Notes: generated from the sequence alone by a model not told the origin. Shown: positions 50,203 through 59,242, numbered from the stretch's first letter. The stretch is 64,000 bases of DNA from Actinoplanes couchii (GCF_016862075.1 NZ_BOMG01000042.1:62001-126000); one strand, 5' to 3'. Translations and numbers: made by a program.

Positions 50203-50239
50203 TAGACAGTGTCTACCCGGATCTAGTAGACACTGTCTA
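50203..50239. promoter_or_regulatory. Two TetR-type operators between the SDR and MFS genes
   Basis: TAGACAGTGTCTA at 50203-50215 and TAGACACTGTCTA at 50227-50239 are palindromes with the same arms TAGACA/TGTCTA and a 24-base centre spacing. The second overlaps the MFS ATG. The tandem arrangement suggests cooperative binding and control of both divergent genes. No repressor gene lies next to them. Confidence 0.75.
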
Positions 50240-51392
50240 TGTCTGTTCGGCGGCACCTCGTGCTCGGGGCCAGTGTCGGCGGGGCCATGCTGGTGGCACT
50301 CGACGGGACGGTGCTGATCGTGGCCCAGCCCAGCCTGCAGCGGGAACTCGGCGCGAGCCTGTCTCAGGTCCAGTGGACCAGCACCGGCTACCTGCTCGCG
50401 GTGGCAGCGCTGCTCGTCGTGGCCGGTCGTCTGGGTGACCGCTACGGGCACGCCCGCCTGCTGTCCACCGGCGTCCTCGGGTTCGGGGTGGCGTCGGCGG
50501 GGATCGCCTTCGCTCCCGGGATCGGGTGGGTGATCGCGCTGCGGGCGCTGCAGGGGTGTTCGGCGCGCTGCTGCAACCGGCGACCCTGGCGGTCCGGGTT
50601 CCGGTGCCGGCGCGGTCCGAGCCGGCGCGGTTCGACCTGCTGGCGGCGGCCCTGCTCGCGGCCGCGCTGGCGATCGGGGTGCACACGCTTTCCGGGATCC
50701 CCGCGCACGGATGGACCACCACGCCGACCGTCCTGGGGCTGGCCGCTGCTCTGGGTGTGGCGTGGTTGTTCGTCGTGCGCGAGCGCCGGGCCACCGCCCC
50801 GCTGGTGCCGCCGCCGGTGGCCCGCTCGGTGCCGGTGATGGCGTCGTCAGCCCTGCTGCTGGTCGCGAGCGGCGCGCTGTTCGGGGCGTTGTTCGCGGTC
50901 ACGTTCTTCGCCCAGGACACCCTGGGGTTCGACCCGCTCGCCGGTGGCCTGCGGGTGCTCCCGCTGACCGTGTCGATGATCCTCGGCGCCCCGATCGCCA
51001 ACTTCACCCTCCGCCGGTACGGTCCACGCCGCACCGCTTTCGCCGGAACACTCCTGGTGGCATCCGGTGTCGCGCTGTTGTCCACTCTCGCCTGGAGCAG
51101 TTCGTGGCTCTCGACGAGCGTCGCCTTCGGCGTGCTGGGAGCAGGTTTCGCCACCGTCTCGGTAACCGCGACGGGAACCGTGGTGACCGACGCTCCACCC
51201 GGCCACGCCGGAGTGGTGGGCGGCCTGAAACAGACGGCGATGAACATCGGCCCGACCCTGGGCATCGCGACCGCCGCCGCGACGATGCCCCTGACCGGCT
51301 ACCCCGCCACCCTGCTGATCCTGGCCGTGATCGCCACCACGGGCCTGCTCCCGGTCTCCCTGCTGCCCCGGGCCCGGCCCGGGCTCAGATGA
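50239..51392 (+). pseudogene. DHA2-like MFS transporter broken by a frameshift and internal deletion
   Basis: The N-terminal part (LVALDGTVLIVAQPSLQREL ... LLVVAGRLGDRYGHARLL) reads well to VIALRALQG, where a G-run at 50553-50556 appears one base short. With one more G the frame continues as VFGALLQPATLA. The protein then jumps to VRVPVPARSEPARFDLL, so about 60 residues (two membrane helices) are missing at that point. The rest (to 51392) has normal helices including GHAGVVGGLKQTAMNIG. As read, two ORFs result and the protein is probably inactive. Its 3' end overlaps the DUF6232-like gene by eight bases. Confidence 0.82.
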
Positions 51393-51825
51393 TGCCGCGG
51401 GCCCGCTGCAGCCCGCGCACGAACCGGCCGAACGCCTGGCTGTCGTCCGTCTCGTACAGGGTCAGCACGCCCTGCCAGAAGTCGGCGCGCATGGTCCACC
51501 GCCGCTCCCTCCGGCACCGGAACAGCTCCCACAGCCCGAAGACGACCATCGACCCACCCAGCCCGAACAACGTCGTGGACAGTGCGGCCCACCCGCCGGC
51601 CCAGGTCACCGCGGCGCCCATCGCCACCGGAACCAGCCCGGCGGCGGTGGCCGTCCCGAGCTGCCGCCGCTTGCGCGCCGCGTCGACGAAGGTGTAGTTC
51701 GACAACTGGGCCAGCGGAATCCACAGATCCGATCCGTCGGCCAGAATGTTGAGCTGGTCATCGACGATCGCGATGTCGTCGTCCCGGTAGTACACGTGCG
51801 AACCCGGCTCGTCGTCCGTCACCAC
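51385..51825 (-). CDS. Small membrane protein (DUF6232-like)
   Basis: A 146-residue protein with a beta-rich front (VYYRDDDIAIVDDQLNILADG, then YTFVDAARKRRQLGT) and two adjacent membrane helices (GLVPVAMGAAVTWAGGWAAL; TTLFGLGGSMVVFGLWELF), followed by a basic tail and a short C-terminal helix. The arrangement, a PH-like domain plus hairpin, fits the DUF6232-type family. No function is known. It ends inside the convergent MFS pseudogene's last codons. Confidence 0.6.
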   Translation of the reverse strand: MVTDDEPGSHVYYRDDDIAIVDDQLNILADGSDLWIPLAQLSNYTFVDAARKRRQLGTATAAGLVPVAMGAAVTWAGGWAALSTTLFGLGGSMVVFGLWELFRCRRERRWTMRADFWQGVLTLYETDDSQAFGRFVRGLQRARGII

Positions 51826-51905
51826 TCACCCCACACATCGATCTCCGCCCACTTCAGCACGACCCCGGCCCGGCGGCCATCCTCCAGTGCCGGAGGTTGA
51901 CACAA

Positions 51906-51974
51906 CCGGCCCGCGGTGCCCCCACCGACCGGCCCGCGGTGTTCTCACCGACCGGCCCGCGGTGTTCTCACCGA
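51906..51974 (+). repeat. Three 23-bp tandem repeats upstream of the RidA gene
   Basis: CCGGCCCGCGGTGTTCTCAC-type units of 23 bases occur at 51906, 51929 and 51952. The last two are identical; the first differs in the GTTCT part. They lie 43 bases before the RidA start and do not code. The period is close to two helix turns. Confidence 0.85.
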
Positions 51975-52016
51975 CGTGGGACAGCGCCGGCGTGGCGACT
52001 CTGCGAGCATGACCGC

Positions 52017-52403
52017 ATGCGGATGGAGCCAGTGTGGCCGACGACCGGCGTCTACCCGGCTACCGCCGACTACGTGCACGCCATGGAGGTGCGCGGCGCC
52101 GAGCGCCTGGTCTTCGTCTCGGGCACGATGGGTCTGCGCCCCAATGGTGTGCCGGGCGCCGATCTGGCCGAGCAGCTCGACCTGATCTGGTCGAACATCC
52201 GCGGCATCCTGGCCGCGGCGGACATGACGCCGGACAACATCGTCCGGCTCACCAGCTACCTGACCGACGCTTCGTTCGCTGAGGCCAACGCGGCAGCCCG
52301 GGTCGCGGCTCTCGGCGGCCGGGTCGTACCGACCACGGCGATCGTCGTCCAGACCCTGCTCACCGACTGGCTGGTCGAGATCGAGGTGACCGCCGCGGCG
52401 TGA
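52017..52403 (+). CDS. RidA/YjgF family protein
   Basis: A 128-residue protein. YPATADYVHAMEVRGAERLVFVSGTMGLRPNG, LIWSNIRGILAAADMTPDNIVRLTSYLTD and the C-terminal LLTDWLVEIEVTA are the RidA trimer fold. True RidA enzymes carry an Arg near position 105 for enamine/imine hydrolysis; here that region reads VVPTTAIVVQ, with no obvious Arg, so it may be an imine-deaminase-inactive subgroup. ATG 52017 is the first start in the homologous frame. The upstream region carries three tandem repeats. Confidence 0.85.
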   Translation: MRMEPVWPTTGVYPATADYVHAMEVRGAERLVFVSGTMGLRPNGVPGADLAEQLDLIWSNIRGILAAADMTPDNIVRLTSYLTDASFAEANAAARVAALGGRVVPTTAIVVQTLLTDWLVEIEVTAAA

Positions 52404-52938
52404 CCCCGCCCGAGCCCGGACTGAGGTCCGCCGGGCGGCGGAGGGCCGGGCCGCGACTCGGAACAGCGACCGGGCCGGCGGTGAAGACGGGCTCCGGGTG
52501 GCGGATGGTCATCCGACGAGTACCACGTCTGCCAGCGGATGGGCGGCCAAGCCCTGGGCCAGCGGTTGCGCGACAAGCCACCGCACCGGGGCACCGACGG
52601 CATCGGCCCGCATCGGACCGTCGACCACCGGCACGGCGTCCCGATCGACGATCACGCCCGGTGTTCGGCAGACCACCGACACCCGCCGGGCCATCGACGA
52701 CGCCGCACGGATCCCGGTGACCGGGGTTGGAGTTCCGGTTCGCCGAGATGCTCGGCGACTGCTATCCGCAGACCGCGCCCGGCGGGTGGCACGGCGTCAC
52801 CTGTCGCGGGCGGGGCGGCCCCTGACCGGCTCGCCTTCGAACCGACCGGCCCGCCGTTCCAGCGGCTTGTTCCGAACGCCATGCCGTGCGCCGACCGGGA
52901 CCGGTCGAGACCGGTCGGGTCTGGCGGATCATCGGGGG
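52404..52938. other. 535-bp gene-poor stretch with probable decayed coding pieces
   Basis: No complete gene is evident. On the plus strand 52727-52822 a short frame (RFAEMLGDCYPQTAPGGWHG then VTCRGRGG, stop) looks protein-like. On the minus strand 52509-52694 another ends in QGLAAHPLADVVLVG. Neither has a start with a ribosome-binding site or a recognisable family. I read the stretch as debris. Confidence 0.4.
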
Positions 52939-53259
52939 ATGGGGATTCAAGTGGAATTCTGGCGGGGCGGTGAGCGGATTCGAGGGCTGCCCGATCCGGC
53001 GGGTGGGGTGTTCGACGCCGCCGGGGACTTCGATCGGCTGCTGGGGGAGTGGGCGCATCGGTTTCCGCTGCTCGGTGCGGTGGATCCGTGCGGGGAGACG
53101 TCGTTCGGGCCGGAGCGGATGGCCGGACTTCTCGCCGAGATCGACGTGCTGGCGGAGCAGGCTCGGGATGATGTGGCGCGCCGCGGGCTGATGCGCCTGC
53201 GGGTGATGGCACAGCGATGTGGGGACGTCTCGGAGCGGCTCGTGTTCGTCGGTGACTGA
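52939..53259 (+). CDS. Small hypothetical protein
   Basis: A 106-residue soluble protein starting at ATG 52939 with a G-rich Shine-Dalgarno-like GGGGG just upstream. FWRGGERIRGLPDPAGGVFDAAGDFDRLL and MAGLLAEIDVLAEQARDD alternate amphipathic helices, with a GETSFGP loop between. No family is recognised. It stands alone between debris and the convergent MFS gene. Confidence 0.55.
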   Translation: MGIQVEFWRGGERIRGLPDPAGGVFDAAGDFDRLLGEWAHRFPLLGAVDPCGETSFGPERMAGLLAEIDVLAEQARDDVARRGLMRLRVMAQRCGDVSERLVFVGD

Positions 53260-53307
53260 CGGCCGGCGGGGCAGGACCTTGATGGTTCTGGCCCGCCGGC
53301 GATCGGG

Positions 53308-54768
53308 TCACTCCGTGGATGCCGGTTCGGGTTCGGCCGGGAGGTCCAGCTTGGTGCGTAGGCGGACCGGCTTGAGGAGGACCGCTGCCAGGACGCCGAG
53401 CAGGGCCACGCCGGCTGAGATCGCGAAGATGTGGCCGGTGGCGTTGCCGTATGCCGTGGCCACCGACGTGTCGTGGCCCGCGGACGCCACCTGGCGGGCC
53501 AGGATCGCGCCCAGGACCGCCACCCCGATGGTTCCGCCCAGGGAACGGAAGAACGCCACCGTCGCGCTCGCCGCGCCGATGTCGGAGAGCGGCACCGCGT
53601 TCTGCACGACCAGGACGAAGTTCTGCAACGTCATGCCGACGCCCGCGCCGATCAGGGTCATCGCGACGCCGATCAGGATCAGGTTGGTCCGGGCGTCCAC
53701 AAAACCGAGGACGGCGAAACCCAGGGCCAGGCTCGTCGAGCCGATCACCAGGTACGGCTTGATGTTCCCGTGCCGGCTGATCAGACGGCCGGTGACGATC
53801 GACGACACCAGGATGCCCGCCATCATCGGGATCGTCAGCAGACCCGCGCCGGTCGGTGAGTACGACCGGCTCACCTGGAAGTACTGGGTCAGGAAGACGG
53901 CCGCGCCGTACATCGCGGTGCCGGCTGCCAGGCTGCCCAGGATGGCCAGCGCCGTCGTCCGCTGCCGCAGGATCCGGGGCGGCACCACCGGCTCGGCGGC
54001 CCGGGTCTCCACCCACGCCGCCGCGACCAGCAGGACCAGGGTGCCGCCGACCATCACGCCGGTCTGCCACGACGCCCATCCGAACGCGTCGCCGACGAAC
54101 GACACCCAGATCAGCAGCAGGCTCACCCCGCCGGTGATCAGCGTCGCGCCCCAGTAGTCGATCTTCACGTTGTCCCGGCGCAGCACCGGCAGCTTGAGCG
54201 TGAGCTGCAACAACACCATGGCGATGAGGGCGAACGGAACCCCGATGAAGAAGCACCACCGCCAGCCCAGCCAGCCGGTGTCGACGATCAGGCCGCCCAG
54301 CAGCGGGCCGCCGATCGTCGAGATCGCGGTGACACTGGACTGGTAGCCGGCGTACTTGCCGCGTTCCCGGGGTGGGATCATCGCGCCGATCGCGATCTGC
54401 ACCAGCGGCTGCAGGCCGCCGACACCGACACCCTGCAGGGCGCGGGCGGCGATCAGCTGGCCGGCGCTCTGGGCCAGCCCGGCCGCGATCGATCCGAGGA
54501 TGAACACCACGGTTGCCACCTGCAGCAGCGTCTTCTTGCTGTACAGGTCGGCGAGTTTGCCCCAGATCGGCGTGGCGGCGGTCGCGGCCAGCAGCGTCGC
54601 CGTCACCACCCACGTGTAGTCGGTGGCCGACCCGTGCAGGTCGCTGAGCATCCGCGGCAGGGCGGTCGCGACGACCGTGCTGGCCAGCGTCGACACGAAC
54701 AGGGCCAGCAGCAGCCCGGTCAGCGATTCGAGGATCTGCCGGCGGGTCGGCGTCTCGGTGGCGGTCAT
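53308..54768 (-). CDS. DHA2-family (14-helix) MFS drug/metabolite exporter
   Basis: A 486-residue transporter with 14 hydrophobic segments. Motif A GKLADLYSKKTLL, motif C-like GGPLLGGLIVDTGWLGWRWCF and the first-helix VATALPRMLSDL are typical of EmrB/QacA-like proton-driven exporters. Its ATG overlaps the propeller gene stop (ATGA), making it the last gene of the monooxygenase operon and the likely exporter of that pathway's substrate or product. The specific substrate is unknown. Confidence 0.9.
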   Translation of the reverse strand: MTATETPTRRQILESLTGLLLALFVSTLASTVVATALPRMLSDLHGSATDYTWVVTATLLAATAATPIWGKLADLYSKKTLLQVATVVFILGSIAAGLAQSAGQLIAARALQGVGVGGLQPLVQIAIGAMIPPRERGKYAGYQSSVTAISTIGGPLLGGLIVDTGWLGWRWCFFIGVPFALIAMVLLQLTLKLPVLRRDNVKIDYWGATLITGGVSLLLIWVSFVGDAFGWASWQTGVMVGGTLVLLVAAAWVETRAAEPVVPPRILRQRTTALAILGSLAAGTAMYGAAVFLTQYFQVSRSYSPTGAGLLTIPMMAGILVSSIVTGRLISRHGNIKPYLVIGSTSLALGFAVLGFVDARTNLILIGVAMTLIGAGVGMTLQNFVLVVQNAVPLSDIGAASATVAFFRSLGGTIGVAVLGAILARQVASAGHDTSVATAYGNATGHIFAISAGVALLGVLAAVLLKPVRLRTKLDLPAEPEPASTE

Positions 54769-56243
54769 CGGATCTCCAGCCGCAGGATCGATCCTTCGGC
54801 GGCGACGAGCAGTTCGGCACCGGCCGTCGCGAGTCCGGCGAACGTTCGCGGCACTCCGGGCAAACCCTCAGAAGCCACATTTCCTGCGGTACGGGGGACC
54901 GAGCCGTCCCACAACCCGTCCGCCTCCACCGACAGCGCGCCGGTGGTCAGGTCCACCGACAGCACCCGTCCCCGGCCGGCCTCGGCGACGAACAGCCGGC
55001 CCGCGGCGACCGCCAGTCCTTCCGGCCGGTCCAGCCCTTCGGCCACCACGACCGGCGCCGGCGCGTCGAACGTCGGGTCGAGGACCGGATCGAGCCGGTA
55101 CACCGCGCCCCGGCCGGCATCGCTGACGTAGCAGCGGCCGTCGTCGTCGAACGCCACGTCCATCGGCCGGTCGAGTCCGTCGGCCAGCACCGACAGGGTG
55201 TCGTCGAGTTCGACCGCGACGACCCGCCCGGCGCCCGCCTCGGCGATCACCAGCGCCCCGGCGGCGTCGACCGTGATGCCGAACGGTTCGTCGAGGTTCG
55301 CCCTGGTCCGGTACGTGCCGGTCTCGTCCATGGTGCGGACCCGCCCGAACTGCGAGGTCACGTGCCGGCCGTTGTCGTCGGCGGCGATGCCGTGCACGAA
55401 GGTGGACAGTTCGAAACCGTTGCTGTGGGCGAATCCGTAGTGGTCGGCCGCGTGCACACCACCGATGCTGTCGACGGCTAGGCCGTACGGGCCGGTCAGC
55501 CCACCCCGTACCAGCAACCGGTTTCGGCCTTCGGGGTTGATCTCGGCGATGCCACCGGTGGCGTAGCTGGAGACGAGCATCCGGTTCTCGTCGTCGAAGA
55601 CGGCGTTGTCCATCCCGCAGACGCCGGTCGGCCAGCTGAACCGGTCACGCTCGGTGACCTGGGTGAGCGTGCCGCCGGCGTCCCGGGACAGGATGAACAG
55701 CGTGCCGGCCCGGTCGAAACGGACCGCCACCGGCTCGTGCACGTTCTCCAGGTACACCTGCGGGCTGCCGCCGTCCAGGCCGATCCGGTGCACCTCGCCG
55801 GTGATCATGTGCGGGTAGTAGAGGTGGCCGTCCGGCCCGATCTGCATGGCGTTGCCCATGGCCAGGCCGTCGGCCATCACCCGCGGCGCCCGGCCGTCGG
55901 TGAACAACTCCAGCAACCGGCCGCCGGGCACCATCTCGTTGACGAACAGCCGGTCCCCGGCGACCGCGATCCCGTTGGGGTTCCGTAGTCCTTCGGCGAC
56001 AAGGTCAACCGCTCCTGCGGCCGTACGCCGCCAGACGCGTCCCGGGACCAGATCGGTGACGTACATCGAACCGTCCGGGCCGAAGGCCAGATCGTCCGGC
56101 GCCTCGATCGGGCCACCCGGCGCGACCACCACCTCGACGTCCCCGCCGGTGACCTCCAGTGCGGTGATCTGCCCGGCCACGAACTGGGCGACGTAGAGGC
56201 GGCCGTCCGGCCCGAACGCCACCCCGTTGGAACCGCGGATCAC
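54765..56243 (-). CDS. Six-bladed beta-propeller protein (SMP-30/NHL-like), possible lactonase
   Basis: A 492-residue propeller with repeated blades: SNGVAFGPDGRLYVAQF, PDDLAFGPDGSMYVTDL, EPVAVRFDRAGTLFIL, GPYGLAVDSIGGVHAAD, EPFGITVDAAGALVIAEAGAGRVV, RPMDVAFDDDGRCYVSD. The Asp/Asn-rich blade turns resemble SMP-30/gluconolactonase and NHL proteins. No signal peptide is present from the GTG 56243, which overlaps the monooxygenase stop (GTGA). Because a Baeyer-Villiger enzyme makes esters or lactones, a hydrolase/lactonase role downstream is an attractive inference, but metal ligands cannot be confirmed from sequence alone. Confidence 0.75.
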   Translation of the reverse strand: MIRGSNGVAFGPDGRLYVAQFVAGQITALEVTGGDVEVVVAPGGPIEAPDDLAFGPDGSMYVTDLVPGRVWRRTAAGAVDLVAEGLRNPNGIAVAGDRLFVNEMVPGGRLLELFTDGRAPRVMADGLAMGNAMQIGPDGHLYYPHMITGEVHRIGLDGGSPQVYLENVHEPVAVRFDRAGTLFILSRDAGGTLTQVTERDRFSWPTGVCGMDNAVFDDENRMLVSSYATGGIAEINPEGRNRLLVRGGLTGPYGLAVDSIGGVHAADHYGFAHSNGFELSTFVHGIAADDNGRHVTSQFGRVRTMDETGTYRTRANLDEPFGITVDAAGALVIAEAGAGRVVAVELDDTLSVLADGLDRPMDVAFDDDGRCYVSDAGRGAVYRLDPVLDPTFDAPAPVVVAEGLDRPEGLAVAAGRLFVAEAGRGRVLSVDLTTGALSVEADGLWDGSVPRTAGNVASEGLPGVPRTFAGLATAGAELLVAAEGSILRLEIR

Positions 56244-58024
56244 CGGAGCACCTCGCCGAAGCCGTCCTCGTCCCGCCAGCGGCGCAGCAGATCGTGGAAG
56301 ACCACCGGGCCGGGACCGAACCCGTTGTTGACCTCGCGCGGTTTGCCCTCGTTGTTGTAGTAGCCGGGTGTGCACTCGGACTGGAACCGGTAGTTGTCCG
56401 GCGCGAGCTCCCGGATCGTGTCGCACCAGCCCTGCTCGGCCTCGGCGGTCGGCTCGACCCACCGCGCGCCCCGCTTGCCCGCCTCGGCGACCACCGCGGC
56501 GATGTGACCGGCCTGCTCCTGAAGTACATGCACGTAGTTGACGCTAGCCGCGTTCTGCAGCGAACCCAGGTGGAACAGGTTCGGGAAGCCGTGGCTGTAG
56601 AAGCCGTGCAGCGTGCGCGGCCCGCGGCCCCAGTGGTGCAGCAGCGGCAGACCGCCCCGGCCGTGCACCGGCAGGGTGCCGGAGACGACACCTGACACGC
56701 CGACCTCGAAACCGGTGGCGAAGATGACGCAGTCCACCTCGTACTCGGTGTCGCCGACCACGATGCCGGTCTCGGTCATCCGGGTGATGCCGCCGTGGTC
56801 GGCGGTGTCCACCAGGGTCACGTTTTCCCGGTTGAACGACTGCAGGTAGAAGTCGCTGAAGCCGGGACGCTTGCACATGTACCGGTACCAGGGCTTGAGG
56901 GTCTCGGCGACGGCCGGATCGGTGACCACCTCGTCGACCCGGGCGCGGATCTCGTCCATCTTGCGGAAGTCGGCGATCTCGTCGAGGTACTCCCGTTCCT
57001 CGTCGCTGAGCGACCGGTCCAGCGTGCCGGTGAGCATCTGCCGCTGCAGGCGGGAGGTGCTGGTCCAGCCGTCACCGATCAGGTCCCGCTCGGCGTACCC
57101 GCCGGTGACGATGGTCAGGAAGTTGTCCATCCGCTCCTGCTGCCAGCCGGGTCGCGTCGCGGCTTCCAGAACGGCCTGGTCGGTGGGGCGGTTGGCGCGG
57201 ACGTCCACCGACGACGGGGTGCGCTGGAAGACGTACAGCCGCTCGGCGGTCTCGGCGACGTGCGGGACCACCTGGAGGCCGGTGGCGCCGGTGCCGACCA
57301 CGGCGACCTTCTTGTCGGCGAGTTTCGCCAGGTCGTCGCTGGTGTAGCCGTAGTCCCAGCGGCTGGTGTGGAAGGTGTGCCCCCGGTAGCCCTCGATGCC
57401 CGGGATGCCGGGGAGCTTCGGCTGGGTCAGGGTGCCCGACGAGGTCACCACGTAGCGGGACCGGAAGCGGTCGCCGCGGTCGGTGCTGACGATCCACTCG
57501 GCGGCGTCCTCGTCCCAGGTCAGGTCGGTGACCTTGGTGTGGAACATGGTGTCGTCATAGAGGCTGAAGCGCTTCGCGATGGCGATCGCGTGCTGCCGGA
57601 TCTCCTCGCCCGGGGCGTACCGCCACTTCGGGACGTAACCGACCTCCTCCAGCAGCGGCATGTAGACGGTCGCGTCGATGTCGCAGTGGATGCCGGGGTA
57701 GCGGTTCCAGTACCACGTACCGCCGAAGTCGCCCGCCTCGTCGATCATCCGGATGTCGCTCAGGCCGGCCTGGCGCAGCCGGGAGCCGGTGAGCAGACCG
57801 CCGAACCCGCCGCCGATCACCGTCGCCTCGACCCGGTCGGTTTTCGCCTCACGCTCCGTCACCGGCGTGTACGGGTCCTTGGCGTAGTAGCCGAACTCGC
57901 CGGCCGCCTTGCGGTACTGGGCGCTGCCGTCCGGGCGGATCCGCCGGTCTCGTTCGTGCCGGTAGCGGGCACGCAGCGCCTCGAGATCCTCGGGACGGTA
58001 GCGGCGTGGGGCGTTAATGGACAT
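56240..58024 (-). CDS. Type I Baeyer-Villiger monooxygenase
   Basis: A 594-residue flavoprotein. FAD-binding VIGGGFGGLLTGSRL, NADPH-binding VVGTGATGLQVVP, and the Baeyer-Villiger fingerprint in the form YRGHTFHTSRWDYG (F/Y-x-G-x-x-x-H-x-x-x-W) are all there. SGTLTQPKLPGIPGI and the second-site motif ATGFE support the assignment. It oxidises ketones to esters or lactones with NADPH and oxygen. It is the first gene of a three-gene operon and lies behind a strong inverted repeat at 58061, facing a TetR gene across 389 bases. Confidence 0.92.
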   Translation of the reverse strand: MSINAPRRYRPEDLEALRARYRHERDRRIRPDGSAQYRKAAGEFGYYAKDPYTPVTEREAKTDRVEATVIGGGFGGLLTGSRLRQAGLSDIRMIDEAGDFGGTWYWNRYPGIHCDIDATVYMPLLEEVGYVPKWRYAPGEEIRQHAIAIAKRFSLYDDTMFHTKVTDLTWDEDAAEWIVSTDRGDRFRSRYVVTSSGTLTQPKLPGIPGIEGYRGHTFHTSRWDYGYTSDDLAKLADKKVAVVGTGATGLQVVPHVAETAERLYVFQRTPSSVDVRANRPTDQAVLEAATRPGWQQERMDNFLTIVTGGYAERDLIGDGWTSTSRLQRQMLTGTLDRSLSDEEREYLDEIADFRKMDEIRARVDEVVTDPAVAETLKPWYRYMCKRPGFSDFYLQSFNRENVTLVDTADHGGITRMTETGIVVGDTEYEVDCVIFATGFEVGVSGVVSGTLPVHGRGGLPLLHHWGRGPRTLHGFYSHGFPNLFHLGSLQNAASVNYVHVLQEQAGHIAAVVAEAGKRGARWVEPTAEAEQGWCDTIRELAPDNYRFQSECTPGYYNNEGKPREVNNGFGPGPVVFHDLLRRWRDEDGFGEVLR

Positions 58025-58060
58025 GGTGGGCTCTTTCGTAGGGTTCGCCCAGCCTACTGT

Positions 58061-58082
58061 TTAAGTCAACTGACTGACTTAA
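58061..58082. promoter_or_regulatory. Inverted-repeat operator upstream of the monooxygenase operon
   Basis: TTAAGTCA (58061-58068), a six-base spacer, then TGACTTAA (58075-58082) form a perfect 8-bp-arm inverted repeat. It overlaps a minus-strand TTGACT that could serve as a -35. It lies 37 bases from the monooxygenase start and is the natural target for the TetR protein encoded at 58414. Confidence 0.7.
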
Positions 58083-58117
58083 TTTGTGGCTCTTTGCACT
58101 GGAGGTCGCCGGTCGCC

Positions 58118-58330
58118 CGGGGACCTCACCGATCACTGCACGTAGACCTTGCTGGCACCCGCTCACGTTGACCCGGCCGGCCGAGACCGGCGCCCACCCG
58201 TTCGCCCGGCTCGTGGTGACGCCGTTGCCGTCGATCACCCGGACGTCGACCGGGTGGTAACCCATCGCCGGCAGCCGGAAGGGCTCCGCCGAGGCCCAGA
58301 CCTGGAACTCACCCTCACCTCGGTACTGCC
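58118..58330 (-). pseudogene. Internal fragment of a lost gene between the monooxygenase and TetR genes
   Basis: On the minus strand a frame without stops reads FQVWASAEPFRLPAMGYH, VDVRVIDGNGVTTSRANGWA and VSAGRVNVSGCQQGLRAV. It looks like a beta-rich secreted-protein segment, but has no start, signal or recognisable family. The surrounding bases of the 58025-58413 spacer (apart from the operator) hold nothing else I can name. Confidence 0.3.
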
Positions 58331-58413
58331 CGAACGGCTGTGGCGAGCCGAGCCGTTCTCATCGTGTGGACCTCCCCGTGACGTGATGCGCTCTCGCATC
58401 GACGGCGGCGATC

Positions 58414-59061
58414 CTATGTGGCCCCTACGACGATTTCGCCGCCGGTGTGTCGTGCCTGGTACAGGCCTTCGAGCGCGTCGATCAGCCCGGAGGCGGCGGC
58501 CGGCCAGTCCGGGCGCTCGGACCGCTCCCGCTGGGCGCACGAGTGGATGATCAGCGTGTGCGCCATGTCGTCACGTTCCAGGCGCACCTCCGGCGGCAGC
58601 CCCGGCAGGCAGGCGTGCAGTGCGTCACCCACCTCGACCAGCATCGGCAGCCGGTCCAGCTCGGCGCCGGCCAGCTCCCGCAACTGCGGATCGGCCATCA
58701 GCTGGGCGGCGAATCGGGCGTACCAGCTCGGCGCCGTCAGATCAGCCAGATGATCGGTGTACGGCCGGACCACACACTCCACCCAGCCCCGCAGCCCCGT
58801 GCCGCCCCGATGCCGGGCGGCCAGCGCCCGCCGGATCTCCTCCATCGGCTCGGCGTGCCGCCTGATGATCGCCTGCACCAGATCGTTCTTGCCACCGAAG
58901 TGATAGGTGACCGCGGTGTTGTTCCCCTGCCCGGCCGCCTCACTGATCTGCCGGTTCGACACCGAGTAGACCCCACGCTCGGCGAAGAGCCGCTCAGCGG
59001 CGTCCAGGATGGCGGCCCGGGTCTGTTCCACCTGATCGACACGTAGCCGGCGGCTGGTCAT
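58414..59061 (-). CDS. TetR-family transcriptional regulator
   Basis: A 215-residue TetR protein: ILDAAERLFAERGVYSVSNRQISEAAGQGNNTAVTYHFGGKNDLVQAII is the DNA-binding head, followed by a helical ligand domain (WVECVVRPYTDHLADL, RFAAQLMADPQLREL). ATG 59061 was chosen over upstream ATG 59151 because GGAG lies just before it and the HTH spacing is standard. It is transcribed toward the monooxygenase operon but on the same strand, 389 bases upstream, and probably controls it through the repeat at 58061. Confidence 0.93.
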   Translation of the reverse strand: MTSRRLRVDQVEQTRAAILDAAERLFAERGVYSVSNRQISEAAGQGNNTAVTYHFGGKNDLVQAIIRRHAEPMEEIRRALAARHRGGTGLRGWVECVVRPYTDHLADLTAPSWYARFAAQLMADPQLRELAGAELDRLPMLVEVGDALHACLPGLPPEVRLERDDMAHTLIIHSCAQRERSERPDWPAAASGLIDALEGLYQARHTGGEIVVGAT

Positions 59062-59242
59062 CGTCTCCTGCTTCTGGTCTGGTTCCGAACCGCTTCCGAC
59101 CACGCTGAGCACCGAAGCGGCGGCAGACCAGGATAGACGCCACCGGTCCACGACGGCCGATCCGACCCGATCGGAGGACCTGTTCCGGGTAGCCGGATTG
59201 ACACAATCGACCGGCGGTTCACTTCGGACGGAAGGACCTCGC

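Noticed and set aside
59198-59242. TTG start extending the caspase-module hydrolase
   Set aside because: The TTG is part of TTGACA, a probable -35 element, and GTG 59243 has a strong ribosome-binding site and begins at the conserved first strand.
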